Shown piece after piece: positions 17,238-26,573 of a DNA stretch of 64,000 bases (within the stretch, counting starts at the first letter, position 1; each line of letters opens with the position of its first letter). Source of the DNA: JAAXKN01 sp036261625 (GTDB lineage: Bacteria > Bacteroidota > Ignavibacteria > Ignavibacteriales > SURF-24); assembly GCA_036261625.1 (NCBI GenBank), contig DATAKL010000009.1:7271-71270 (forward strand), written 5' to 3'. The translations under genes were made by a program, and so were the position numbers. The notes below the pieces were generated by a model. It was not told the DNA's origin. It made no database searches and saw nothing but the letters and a program-made list of their open reading frames with translations.

Positions 17238-18237
17238 GGAACTGCCTTTCCTCCAGCGAGGGATCGCTAATAAACCTGACTTTATGGAAATTCACCAAAA
17301 GCTCTTTTTTGTTGCGCCCGTTATAGCCCACTGCATAATTAAATTCCGAAGGGGGGACTGAAATGGTAAGGACTTTTCCTTTTTTAGTGCTTAAGGGCTT
17401 CAGTATCTCATTCCAGATTTCAGTTGCGACCAGCTCCCGGAAGGATACGTGATAAGGTCCTGCCGCAAGATCCTCACCCGAAAGAAGCCCTTCGGAAGGG
17501 TGGAGCCCCATGCGTATTATACTGACACGGGCCTCTTCAAAAATTTTCGTGACCTCTTTTGCCTGACTGACGGCTTCACCGAGTTCGAGAGGCCTGTATT
17601 TGCCCGATAAGTACAAACTGTGAAGTTTTGTTCCTTTTATTACAAGCGTGGGATAGACTCTTGTATTACCGGCTCCCAGTTCCACAATCCGCCTTGCCGT
17701 AAAGACCGATTTTTCAGGCGTGTCGCCCGGAAGCCCCAGCATCATCTGCAGCCCCAGTGAAAAACCGTCCTGAATGATAAGGCGCGAGGCTTCTTCAATA
17801 TCTTCCGTCTTGTGGCCGCGCCCCGAGAGCCTTAAGACATCCGGGTCCAGCGACTGTGCCCCAAGTTCTATGGAGCTTACGCCGTAATGTTTCAGCATAT
17901 GGAGCTTTTCAGGTGAAATGTAATCCGGACGCGTGGAAAGCCTGATGCCGTGGATCCTTCCTGCGGAAAGATAATCCGCTGCAGCACCCAGATACATCTC
18001 CTGAATGAGGGGATCTATTCCCGTAAAGTTTCCCCCGAAGAAACCTATTTCAATATGGCTCCCAGCCTTAGGAATTGTATTAAGATGCTCCTCTATGGTT
18101 ATCCTTACTTCCTTTAGATCGGGGCTTTCCTCATGCCCCGAGATTTTCCTCTGATCGCAGAAGACACACTGGAAAGGGCAGGCAAGCTCCGGAACAAATA
18201 CCGGTATGGTGTAATGTTTTATTTTATCTGAACTCAT
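17221..18237 (-). CDS. Elp3-like radical SAM protein
   Basis: 338 residues. The [4Fe-4S]/SAM motif CxxxCxxC is at Cys20, Cys24 and Cys27 (CPFQCVFC), followed by the GFFGGNFTGI and IRLSTRPDYI blocks found in Elp3/YhcC-like enzymes. There is no acetyltransferase domain, so it is not full Elp3. It overlaps the DUF6873-like gene by 17 bases. This family may modify tRNA or other RNA, but the substrate here is not known. Confidence 0.82.
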   Translation of the reverse strand: MSSDKIKHYTIPVFVPELACPFQCVFCDQRKISGHEESPDLKEVRITIEEHLNTIPKAGSHIEIGFFGGNFTGIDPLIQEMYLGAAADYLSAGRIHGIRLSTRPDYISPEKLHMLKHYGVSSIELGAQSLDPDVLRLSGRGHKTEDIEEASRLIIQDGFSLGLQMMLGLPGDTPEKSVFTARRIVELGAGNTRVYPTLVIKGTKLHSLYLSGKYRPLELGEAVSQAKEVTKIFEEARVSIIRMGLHPSEGLLSGEDLAAGPYHVSFRELVATEIWNEILKPLSTKKGKVLTISVPPSEFNYAVGYNGRNKKELLVNFHKVRFISDPSLEERQFRADYN

Positions 18238-18513
18238 CGTTGAATGCCGGCTTACTTACCGGATTATTCCTTTACTTAAATGATTATACTTTGTAATTTC
18301 CGGCTGAAACATACAAAGTTTGCATAAATAATTCACCACAGGCTTCCGCCCCTTTTTAAGGGCGCACGACAGACAGTAAAGAGCTTTTTTTATCGGCTAA
18401 AAATGGATTTACTCTTATCCTGAATTTTCTTAGTATAAATGAAGATACATTATGTTTGAAGAGGGTGTCAAATATTCCAGCACAATATTTATTAACTCTT
18501 TTTAGAAGGCAAA

Positions 18514-18948
18514 ATGTTTAAGAAGCTTTTATTTCCCGTTTTTTTTATTTCAATAATTCTGCTTTCCGGCTGCCGCGAAAAACTCAACCTTACCGACCCC
18601 GGGCCGGCGGAAAATCTTCTGATTTCAAGCACTGATGCGCCGAATGTCCTCTATATGAAAACACCTGCAGGAGGAGAAGTAATGCAAAAAGGGTCCCGGT
18701 TCAGCATCAGCTGGTTTGTATCGCCTGCAGTAAAAACCGTTTCGCTGACACTCTTCAGAAAGACTGAAGAGATTACAGGAATCTCCGGGGCCACGGAAAA
18801 TGACGGGACATTCAACTGGAAGATCCCGACCAATATTCCCGCCTCAGTGCATTACAGGATAAGACTGAGCAACACGATGAGTCCCGACGAGTACATTTTC
18901 AGTGAATACTTTACGATAGCTTCCTCTGATACGATGCAGGCTTTTTAA
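18514..18948 (+). CDS. Lipoprotein with Kre9/KNH-like (Ser-Thr-rich GPI-anchored) domain
   Basis: 144 residues. Lipobox LLSGC at about residue 20. Residues 48-138 (TPAGGEVMQKGSRFSISW...PASVHYRIRLSNTMSPDEYIFSEYFTI) match a beta-sandwich domain common in surface proteins of this group. AGAAGGC precedes the ATG. It is probably an outer-membrane lipoprotein; its role is unknown. It converges with the metallophosphoesterase gene, 33 bases apart. Confidence 0.7.
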   Translation: MFKKLLFPVFFISIILLSGCREKLNLTDPGPAENLLISSTDAPNVLYMKTPAGGEVMQKGSRFSISWFVSPAVKTVSLTLFRKTEEITGISGATENDGTFNWKIPTNIPASVHYRIRLSNTMSPDEYIFSEYFTIASSDTMQAF

Positions 18949-18981
18949 GACTCCCGGAAATTTCCAGCGCTGAAAAACCTG

Positions 18982-20127
18982 TTATTCAAATTTGAGGCGG
19001 AAGTTTACCACCTCGGGAGTATTGCCCGTTCTTATCGGGGGTCCCCAGCCTCCGAAGCCGCTTGAAACGTAATAGTTTGTATTTCCTTTTTTCTTATAGC
19101 CCCAGCTGAGTTCGTAGACCCTGTTTGTTATAAAATTAAAAGGCCAGAGCTGTCCGTGATGCGTATGGCCCGAGATCTGAAGGTCCACGCCGTTATCCTC
19201 CGCCTCCTGAAGGTCAAAAGGCTGATGATCCATCATAATTACCGGTTTTGTTTTATCCACCTGAAGCATCAGTTCCTGTAGAGATTTTCTTTTCTTGATC
19301 TGATTAACCGAGCGGTCGTCGCGCCCAATGAGATAAACTCCGCCTTCAAGCACTACAACCGAATCTCTCAGCATTGTAATTCCATGGTCTGTAAGGTACT
19401 GTGTAGCCGCCTGAATTCCCCCGAAAAACTCGTGATTGCCCGGCACGGCAAATATTCCGTAGCGGGATTTAATTTTTCTTAAGGTTTCACCCAGATTTTT
19501 CTTTATTACGGGGCCCAGATCCTCATCCACAATATCCCCGGGGAGCAGAACCACGTCGGGATCAAGATCATTTATTTTCTGAACCAGACTGTCGAGGCGC
19601 GAGTTGCCGACAAGAGTGCCTAAATGTATATCGGAAGCAGCAACAATGTTTAGCGATTTTACCGGGTTTGTCTTTTTATTTATTGCCAGCTCCAGCACCT
19701 TAAGCCTGGGGTGAACCGCATTGATCCTCCCGAAGATAACTGTAAGGGCTACAATTGCCAGGACTGCAACTCCGGTATAGTACTTAGCCCTCGTGTAATC
19801 TTTTGTTATAAAGGCAGGGAAGAATCCTGTAAAATGGTTCGCAAGGCGGAGAATGTCCAGTAAAACAACGGCAAATAAAAAGTAGACCATAGCCGCCAGC
19901 CAGAAAGCGCCGATCCACATTAAGGGATCGCTTACAGCGTAGAACGCCTTTTTTTCGAGCCATCTTGCCGCAAAATAAGAAAGCGCCAGAAAAAGAAAAA
20001 TAATGAGATAATAGGCTCTTACCGGTGAGCCTTTAGGGATCGCCTGCCAGCCGCGGATAAATATATAATAGTTAATGAGTCCGTATAAGAGCAGTACGAT
20101 GGAAAAAAATATAATGAAATTCTTCAT
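18982..20127 (-). CDS. Membrane-anchored metallophosphoesterase (YaeI-like)
   Basis: 381 residues. Four hydrophobic segments in the first 145 residues anchor a calcineurin-like domain with SDIHLG, LPGDIVDE, PGNHEFFGG and SGHTHHGQLWPF, the full metal-binding set. Members of this group act on lipid-linked or periplasmic phosphoesters such as UDP-diacylglucosamine-like substrates, but the exact substrate is not evident. The domain follows the membrane segments, which suggests it faces one side of the inner membrane. Confidence 0.85.
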   Translation of the reverse strand: MKNFIIFFSIVLLLYGLINYYIFIRGWQAIPKGSPVRAYYLIIFLFLALSYFAARWLEKKAFYAVSDPLMWIGAFWLAAMVYFLFAVVLLDILRLANHFTGFFPAFITKDYTRAKYYTGVAVLAIVALTVIFGRINAVHPRLKVLELAINKKTNPVKSLNIVAASDIHLGTLVGNSRLDSLVQKINDLDPDVVLLPGDIVDEDLGPVIKKNLGETLRKIKSRYGIFAVPGNHEFFGGIQAATQYLTDHGITMLRDSVVVLEGGVYLIGRDDRSVNQIKKRKSLQELMLQVDKTKPVIMMDHQPFDLQEAEDNGVDLQISGHTHHGQLWPFNFITNRVYELSWGYKKKGNTNYYVSSGFGGWGPPIRTGNTPEVVNFRLKFE

Positions 20128-20157
20128 AACTAATTCAATTTTACTGTTAAATAAAAA

Positions 20158-20179
20158 GAAAACCGGAAGACCGGTTTTC
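20158..20179 (-). terminator. Terminator on the minus strand
   Basis: GAAAACCGG/CCGGTTTTC stem with a 4-base loop; read on the minus strand it is followed by TTTTCTTTTTAT. It lies 30 bases before the metallophosphoesterase start and most likely ends transcription from the acyl-CoA synthetase gene that stops at 20671. Confidence 0.65.
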
Positions 20180-20289
20180 TTAAAAATATAGATAATTACT
20201 CCTCAAGTTGCCAGGTGCAAAAGCCGGGGTATTATTTTCTTTGCCCGGATCAAATTTTAAGTATCAGCCTAACAATTTATAAATCGGAT

Positions 20290-20630
20290 GTCTTCAGATG
20301 CCGCGGTCAGCGGCATAGTGTCGATAGCCCCGGGTGACGGAATTCGCCTTTGGCGAATGACCGAACCCGGGGTTATGGATAAAAAAATTTTCGGAGCCGC
20401 GGTCAGCCGCGACATGTTCCGATTGCACAACGGATACGTTTTAATGAAATTAAATTGTCGCTTATTTTTGTTGGGAATTTCCATAACGGGTTCCCCCCCA
20501 TACGAAAAATGGCGCGGCTGACCGCTGCGCTTGGGGATTGTGGGGGGATTCCGTGATCCCGGGGTTCAGTCGCCCCTCTGGGGCTTCTTCACCCTGGGCT
20601 ATCGACACCAAGCCGCTGACCGCGGCTTTA
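20290..20630. repeat. Nested-palindrome element, second full copy
   Basis: The left part has GCCGCGGTCAGCGGC + ATAGTGTCGATAGCCCCGGG, a TTCGCCTTTGGCGAA hairpin, and GCCGCGGTCAGCCGCG. The right part carries the inverse layout: GCGGCTGACCGCTGCGC, GCCCCTCTGGGGC, the CCCTGGGCTATCGACACC spacer and AGCCGCTGACCGCGGCT. The spacers match the copy at 11389-11645 while most hairpins differ. No gene lies in the gap 20180-20670. Confidence 0.8.
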
Positions 20631-20670
20631 AGACAATATAAATATTAAATTGATACCTAAATCCTGAAAT

Positions 20671-22749
20671 CTATTCTCCCATCTTAATTCTTATATCCAG
20701 AGCGTAAATGGCGTTTGTTTCTGTAATTACCAGGGGATTTATATCGAACTCCTCAATGCGCTTGTTTTCAATCATCATACGGGCTGCCGACTTGATTACT
20801 TCCCTCAGGCAGCGGATATCGGCCGGAGCCTCCCCGCGGACGCCTTTAATTATCTGCCCGATCTTTGTTTTATTTATCATCTCATTAACATCTGAATCCG
20901 ACATAAAGGCCGACTTGATGAGGGTATCATTGATAATTTCAACATATTTGCCCCCTGTGCCGAACATGATCATAGGACCGAATGACGGGTCACGGAAGCC
21001 TCCGAGCAGTATCTCATGCTTAACTTTAATATAGGGCTGAATAAGAAAACTGTTCAGTGTGAAATTTTTCCGTCCGAACTCCTCCGCCATATTCTTTGCT
21101 TCTTTGAGGAGGCTATCCCTTGAAGGGATGTTAAGCCTTACGGCATTAAATTCAGACTTATGCACTACTTCGCGGCTTACTCCCTTAAGGACTGCCGGAA
21201 AGAAGTTTTCCGGAATCGTGTCCAGCTCTTCCTGTTTAAGAAGAAGCGATTTAACAACAGGTATATTATAGTCCTCCGCAATTTTCAAAACCTCTTCCTG
21301 CAGGAGATTCCCCGCGTGAAATTTGTACCTATCCTCACCCGGGTGTCCGCTTTCTTTCAGACGGCTCGGGAAGCTTTTTTCAATTCTGAATTTTCTTTTC
21401 CTGTAGAAGAGCATATTTGAAATTACTTCTGCCGGATCCTCAGGATTCCGGAAAAGGGGTATTCTTGGGCACGGCCGATGGCGGTAGTAATCCCAGAACT
21501 CGGGCAGGGGCATATAAACCTGGAAAAGAGGCTTATGGGACTTAATTTCCGAGACAGCCTCCACCACATTGGAAGGCTGAACCATTACGGGCTCAACAAA
21601 TATGGAAATTACACTGTCTACATTCTCATCCTGAAGCAGCAGCTCATTTACCTGGCGGTACGTTTCAGCCGAGCCTCCGGGGAGCAGGTCCACCGGGTTT
21701 TCAACGCTTCCCTCGGGATGCACTATCTGGCGGAGCTTCATTTTGGTTTCACTTGTCAGTTCAGCTAAAACGAGGTTTTCCTTCTCCAGCGCATCCACGG
21801 CAAGAATGGCAGGTCCCCCTGCATTTGTTACAACTGCCACTTTCTTTCCATTAGGAAGGGGGAAGTTTTCAAAACCCTTTGCCGTATTAAAAAGCTCGTT
21901 TAAGTCGTTAACCCTTACAATGCCGAACTGGTTTAAGACGGCTTCAACCACCTTATCCATGCTCCCCAGGGCTCCCGTGTGTGAAGATGCGGCTTTCATG
22001 CCTCCGGAGGTTTTGCCTGCCTTTAAGACAATTGCAGGCTTTGTGATTTCGCCTCTTACAAAAGGAGCTATAAATTCCTTTCCGCTGGTAAAGCTTTCAA
22101 GGTAGAAAGTGAGTGTTTGTATATCGCTGTTTGACTGCCAGTAATTTAGGATATCATTTTCATTTATGTCGGCCTTGTTTCCCACGCTGATAAAATGAGC
22201 AAAACGGATATCGGTTTCTCTAAGAGAGTTTAAGACTGCCGCCCCCAAAGCTCCCGACTGCGATAAAAATCCCGTCGAGCCGCACTCGGGCTTTTCAGCA
22301 ACGAAAGTTGCATTCAGCTTTATGTCATCCAGAGTATTGATAATGCCCATACAGTTAGGGCCTACAAGGCGGGCGCCCGACTGTTTTATCTTCTGCACAA
22401 TTCTTTTTTCCGCCTTCGCGCCTTCAGCACCCACTTCCTTAAAGCCCGCGGTTATAAGCACTATTGATTTTACCCCTTTTTGCAGGATGCTGTCTATGGT
22501 CTCCTCGGCCGAGGCCTTGGGAACGAGCACAACTGCCATATCCACGGGCCTGTCGACTTCCTCAACCGTGTGGTAGCATTTAAGTCCAAGAATTGTTTCG
22601 GCCTTAGGGTTAACGGGGAGTATTTCCCCTTTATAGCCGTAGGAAAGCATGGTTTTAAGGAGCTCGTAGCCGATGCTTTTTTCCTTTGTGGAAGCCCCGG
22701 CAACAAGGACGCTTTTAGGATAAAAGAAACTGTCCAGCTGGAAATTCAT
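20671..22749 (-). CDS. ADP-forming acyl-CoA (acetate--CoA) ligase, fused alpha-beta form
   Basis: 692 residues: an N-terminal CoA-binding Rossmann domain (about 8-130, starting SVLVAGASTKEKSIG), a succinyl-CoA-ligase-like middle with the conserved SSHTGALGSMD phosphohistidine segment near 255, and a C-terminal ATP-grasp domain (about 470-692). No GNAT domain is attached, which argues against a Pat-type protein acetyltransferase. Such enzymes convert acetyl-CoA or other acyl-CoA plus ADP and phosphate to acid plus ATP, an energy-conserving step in fermentation. The acyl specificity cannot be read. Confidence 0.88.
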   Translation of the reverse strand: MNFQLDSFFYPKSVLVAGASTKEKSIGYELLKTMLSYGYKGEILPVNPKAETILGLKCYHTVEEVDRPVDMAVVLVPKASAEETIDSILQKGVKSIVLITAGFKEVGAEGAKAEKRIVQKIKQSGARLVGPNCMGIINTLDDIKLNATFVAEKPECGSTGFLSQSGALGAAVLNSLRETDIRFAHFISVGNKADINENDILNYWQSNSDIQTLTFYLESFTSGKEFIAPFVRGEITKPAIVLKAGKTSGGMKAASSHTGALGSMDKVVEAVLNQFGIVRVNDLNELFNTAKGFENFPLPNGKKVAVVTNAGGPAILAVDALEKENLVLAELTSETKMKLRQIVHPEGSVENPVDLLPGGSAETYRQVNELLLQDENVDSVISIFVEPVMVQPSNVVEAVSEIKSHKPLFQVYMPLPEFWDYYRHRPCPRIPLFRNPEDPAEVISNMLFYRKRKFRIEKSFPSRLKESGHPGEDRYKFHAGNLLQEEVLKIAEDYNIPVVKSLLLKQEELDTIPENFFPAVLKGVSREVVHKSEFNAVRLNIPSRDSLLKEAKNMAEEFGRKNFTLNSFLIQPYIKVKHEILLGGFRDPSFGPMIMFGTGGKYVEIINDTLIKSAFMSDSDVNEMINKTKIGQIIKGVRGEAPADIRCLREVIKSAARMMIENKRIEEFDINPLVITETNAIYALDIRIKMGE

Positions 22750-22896
22750 TTGAAGTGCTCTCTCTTCTGATTGAAAAATTCCTCCTCAATTATACCATTT
22801 TCCCCGGTTCCATTCCACTTCCCGGAATAAATTGTTTTTAAGTCATTTAGCGAAGCCTCCCCAATTTTCTCCTGCCAAATTATCCCGCTTTTTGCG

Positions 22897-22904
22897 TATA
22901 TTTG
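22897..22904 (+). promoter_or_regulatory. Putative -7 box for valS (TATATTTG)
   Basis: TATATTTG matches TAnnTTTG and lies 33 bases before the valS start. A -33 TTG at the expected spacing is not obvious. Confidence 0.4.
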
Positions 22905-22936
22905 AATTTATGTTTTAACATTAATAAGAGTGCTAA

Positions 22937-25558
22937 ATGCCTGAGTCTAATACAAGAGAAATTCCTAAAGCTTATAACCCCGGTCAGGTTGAAGACAAGT
23001 GGTACTCCTTCTGGGAAGGAAACCAGCTTTACCATTCCGAGCCGGATAAAAATAAAACTCCTTATACCATAGTTATCCCGCCTCCCAACGTTACGGGTAT
23101 ATTGACTATGGGACACATTCTTAACAACACCATTCAGGATGTTTTCATCCGCTATAAAAGAATGAAAGGCTTTAACGCCTGCTGGGTGCCGGGAACCGAC
23201 CACGCCTCAATTGCAACTGAAACCAAGGTTACAAACTTCCTTAAGGAGCAGGGGATAGATAAAAAGTCGATCGGACGCGAGGAGTTCTTAAAACACTGCT
23301 GGGAATGGACTCATAAGTACGGCGGCATTATAACCAAACAGCTTAGAAAGCTGGGCGTCAGCTGCGACTGGGAGCGCGAACGCTTTACAATGGATGAGCA
23401 TTATTACGACAGGGTTATTGAATCTTTTGTGGACCTCTATAAAAAAGGCAAGATCTACCGCGGCTACCGCATGGTGAACTGGGATCCGGCAAGCAAGTCG
23501 GCCATCTCGGATGAAGAGGTGATCTACCGCCAGGTTAACGGAAAACTCTGGCACCTGAAGTACCCCGTAAAGGACACGGATGAATTTATTATTGTTGCAA
23601 CCACCCGCCCTGAGACAATGCTGGGCGATACGGGTATTGCAGTTAACCCCGAAGACGAAAGATATTTCCACCTTCTGGGCAAAAAGGTTATGCTTCCTAT
23701 AGTTAACAGGGAGATACCAATTTTCTCAGACGAATATGTAGATAAGAATTTCGGCACCGGCGCCGTTAAGGTTACACCCGCCCACGACGTAAATGACTAT
23801 GAAATGGGTAAGCGTCACGACCTGGAGTTTATCAACATCTTTAATCCCGACGCAACAACAAACTCCAATGTGCCGGAAGACCTTCAGGGGCTGGACCGCT
23901 ATGAAGTAAGAAAGAAAGTGGTGGAAAAGCTTGAAGCTTTAGGATTCCTTTATAAGATTGAGGACTATACAAATAACGTTGGCTATTCCGAGCGAGGCGG
24001 TGTGCCGATTGAACCGTATCTTTCGGAACAATGGTTCTTAAAGATGGATGAACTTGCCGCTCCGGCTCTTAAGGTCGTCCGTGACGGACAGATCCACTTC
24101 CACCCGGAACACTGGGTTAAAACCTATGAGCACTGGATGGGAAACATCAAGGACTGGTGCATCTCCCGCCAGCTCTGGTGGGGCCACCGTATTCCTGTCT
24201 GGTATAACAATAAGACAAATGAGATCTACTGCGACACTAAGCCCCCGCAGGATATAGAAAACTGGCATCAGGATGAAGACGTCCTTGACACGTGGGCTTC
24301 AAGCTGGCTCTGGGCTTTTGACGTATTTACAACAAAAGAAGAGCAGGATTACTACTACCCCACAGATACACTTGTTACAGCTCCCGACATCATATTCTTC
24401 TGGGTTGCAAGAATGATTATGGCAGGGCTTGAATTTAAGCAGGACATCCCGTTCCGCGACGTCTATTTTACGAGCGTCATACGCGACATGCAGGGAAGGA
24501 AAATGAGCAAATCGCTCGGAAACTCCCCCGATCCTCTTGACGTTATTGCCGAATACGGCGCCGATGCCTTAAGGTTCAGTGTACTTTATCTTGCACCACT
24601 CGGGCAGGACGTTCTCTTCAGCACCGAAAAATGCGAGATCGGACGCAACTTCGCCAATAAGATCTGGAACGCAGGCCGTTACCTGCTCATGAATGCACAA
24701 ACTATTAAGCTCGATGAATCTCTTAAGGATAAGCACCTCGACTTTGCCGACAGGTGGATCACTTCACGCTTCGAGAGCACACTTCACGCAGTAAACGAGG
24801 CCATGAACAGTTTCGACGTAAACGGCGTAGTTAAAATTATTTATTCCTTCGTATGGAATGACTTCTGCGACTGGTACATTGAAATGTCAAAAAGCCGCCT
24901 TTACTCCGATGATGAAGAGGTTAAGTCGGCCGTCCTTACAAGAGCTATCAGTCTCTTTGAGGAAATGCTTAAGATTGTCCATCCTTTCATGCCTTTTATA
25001 ACCGAAGAGATCTGGCACCTCGTAAGAGAAAGAGGGGATAAGGAAAGCATATCGCTTGAGAACTTCCCAGAGGAAAACCCCTCTTTGATCAACACAGAAG
25101 CTGAAAAGGAAATCGAGTTCGTTCAGGATATCGTAACATCCATACGTAATATCAGAGGGGAAATGAATATTCCGCCCTCGAAGTCTGTGGACGTATACGT
25201 TAAAGGGCAGGAACTGACCGAGAACGAAAAGGTATACATAAGGAAGCTGGGCAAGGTGGAAAACCTCTTCGGGGGGCTTGATCTTCAGAAGCCGAAGGCT
25301 TCAGCCTCAGCTGTTGTAAAGGATTCCGAAATATTCATTCCTCTTGAAGGCATTATAGATCTGGACGTTGAGCGCACGCGTCTTCAAAAGGATATTCAGC
25401 GCCTTGAAGGAAGCCTAACGGGCGTTAACAAAAAACTCTCCAGCGAAAGCTTTGTCAATAATGCTCCCAAAGACATTGTTGAAAAAGAAAGGCAGAAGAA
25501 AGCCGACTGGGAAGAAAAGCTCGGTAAGCTTAAGGCAATGCTGGAAGATCTGAAATAA
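22937..25558 (+). CDS. valS: Valine--tRNA ligase
   Basis: 873 residues. The class I signature appears as PPNVTGILTMGH near residue 53 and GRKMSKSLGNSPDPL near 520. The editing domain (CP1) lies between them, and the C-terminus ends in the predicted coiled coil typical of ValRS (about 800-873, LQKDIQRLEGSL...). It charges tRNA-Val in the cytosol. The length is normal for bacteria. Confidence 0.98.
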   Translation: MPESNTREIPKAYNPGQVEDKWYSFWEGNQLYHSEPDKNKTPYTIVIPPPNVTGILTMGHILNNTIQDVFIRYKRMKGFNACWVPGTDHASIATETKVTNFLKEQGIDKKSIGREEFLKHCWEWTHKYGGIITKQLRKLGVSCDWERERFTMDEHYYDRVIESFVDLYKKGKIYRGYRMVNWDPASKSAISDEEVIYRQVNGKLWHLKYPVKDTDEFIIVATTRPETMLGDTGIAVNPEDERYFHLLGKKVMLPIVNREIPIFSDEYVDKNFGTGAVKVTPAHDVNDYEMGKRHDLEFINIFNPDATTNSNVPEDLQGLDRYEVRKKVVEKLEALGFLYKIEDYTNNVGYSERGGVPIEPYLSEQWFLKMDELAAPALKVVRDGQIHFHPEHWVKTYEHWMGNIKDWCISRQLWWGHRIPVWYNNKTNEIYCDTKPPQDIENWHQDEDVLDTWASSWLWAFDVFTTKEEQDYYYPTDTLVTAPDIIFFWVARMIMAGLEFKQDIPFRDVYFTSVIRDMQGRKMSKSLGNSPDPLDVIAEYGADALRFSVLYLAPLGQDVLFSTEKCEIGRNFANKIWNAGRYLLMNAQTIKLDESLKDKHLDFADRWITSRFESTLHAVNEAMNSFDVNGVVKIIYSFVWNDFCDWYIEMSKSRLYSDDEEVKSAVLTRAISLFEEMLKIVHPFMPFITEEIWHLVRERGDKESISLENFPEENPSLINTEAEKEIEFVQDIVTSIRNIRGEMNIPPSKSVDVYVKGQELTENEKVYIRKLGKVENLFGGLDLQKPKASASAVVKDSEIFIPLEGIIDLDVERTRLQKDIQRLEGSLTGVNKKLSSESFVNNAPKDIVEKERQKKADWEEKLGKLKAMLEDLK

Positions 25559-25574
25559 TTTATTACTTTCTTTC

Positions 25575-25605
25575 TCAGGAGGCTTACATATTGTAAGCCT
25601 CCTGA
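25575..25605. terminator. Hairpin after valS
   Basis: A perfect 14-base stem TCAGGAGGCTTACA/TGTAAGCCTCCTGA with a 3-base loop, 16 bases past the stop codon. There is no clear T tract after it, so intrinsic termination would be weak. Confidence 0.5.
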
Positions 25606-25730
25606 ATTCTCCACCGGTTAATGTGCTATTGAGCATGGATACGGCTATTCCAATTGAAGTAAATGATTTTTTTTCTAGATTGTACTTATAGGCAAAGTGG
25701 AGCAGTCTTTTAACAATAATATTTACCTGA

Positions 25731-26573
25731 ATGGAAGAAGAACCCAACAAAGAAGAACCCGGAAAAGAACCCGAACCTGAAAAGGCATCTGAATCGGGGA
25801 ATGGACCTTTCGAAAGACCGGAAGAAGAAACCGGCGAAGGGGATACTGCAGGACGCCAGGAAACCACAGGACGCCAGGAAACCACAGGCGGAGAAGAGCA
25901 TCATCAGGTTCCGCCTCCGGCAGGGGAAGCTCCATATTCCGGGACTTACTACCGCAAAAGGCTCCATAAATCCAGAACCAACAGGATTCTTTTCGGCGTA
26001 TGCGGGGGCCTGGGGGAATATCTGAACATCGATCCCGTAATAATCAGGCTTATTTTTATCTTAAGTTTTCTTCTTGGCGGCTGGGGCTTTCTGATATATA
26101 TTATAGCGGCCATTGTAATGCCCGGAAGTCCCAGGACTGAAGCAGCGCCTGAAAGTGAGGAAAGTATCAGTTCCGAGAACAGCAAGATTATACTGGGCGG
26201 GGCATTAATTCTCTTCGGGCTTTATGCTCTTTTAAGGACAACGGGGTTTTTGCGTGTATTCAGTTTCTTCGGCATAACTCACGAATTTATTATTCCACTC
26301 ATACTCATTGTGCTGGGAATTGTACTGCTTACAAAGCACAGGGAATTTTTCTACAGGGAAGCTCCCGCCAGCAGAAAGCTCACACGTTCCAGTACGAACA
26401 GGATGATTGCGGGGGTCTGCTCGGGGCTGGGGAATTATCTAAATATTGATCCCACGCTTATAAGGATAATCTGGGTCATCTTAACTTTCGGATCCTTTGG
26501 GATCGGCATACTGATTTATATTCTTTTTGCTCTTTTAGTTCCTTTAGACAGCGAGGTAAATCTTGAGAAATGA
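25731..26573 (+). CDS. Double PspC-domain membrane protein
   Basis: 280 residues. Residues 1-75 are Glu/Gly-rich and disordered, including an 18-base tandem duplication (25851-25886) that gives GRQETT twice. Two PspC domains follow, at about 80-140 (NRILFGVCGGLGEYLNIDP) and 217-275 (NRMIAGVCSGLGNYLNIDP), with two more hydrophobic segments between them. PspC proteins sense or buffer inner-membrane stress in other bacteria. Two PspC copies in one chain are less common than one. The next gene overlaps its stop codon by 11 bases. Confidence 0.82.
   Translation: MEEEPNKEEPGKEPEPEKASESGNGPFERPEEETGEGDTAGRQETTGRQETTGGEEHHQVPPPAGEAPYSGTYYRKRLHKSRTNRILFGVCGGLGEYLNIDPVIIRLIFILSFLLGGWGFLIYIIAAIVMPGSPRTEAAPESEESISSENSKIILGGALILFGLYALLRTTGFLRVFSFFGITHEFIIPLILIVLGIVLLTKHREFFYREAPASRKLTRSSTNRMIAGVCSGLGNYLNIDPTLIRIIWVILTFGSFGIGILIYILFALLVPLDSEVNLEK

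Noticed and set aside
20288..20521. Open frame of 77 codons in the gap between two minus-strand genes
   Set aside because: It is contained in the second nested-palindrome copy and matches no coding pattern.
20671..22749. Pat-type protein acetyltransferase
   Set aside because: The fused acyl-CoA synthetase has no GNAT domain at either end.
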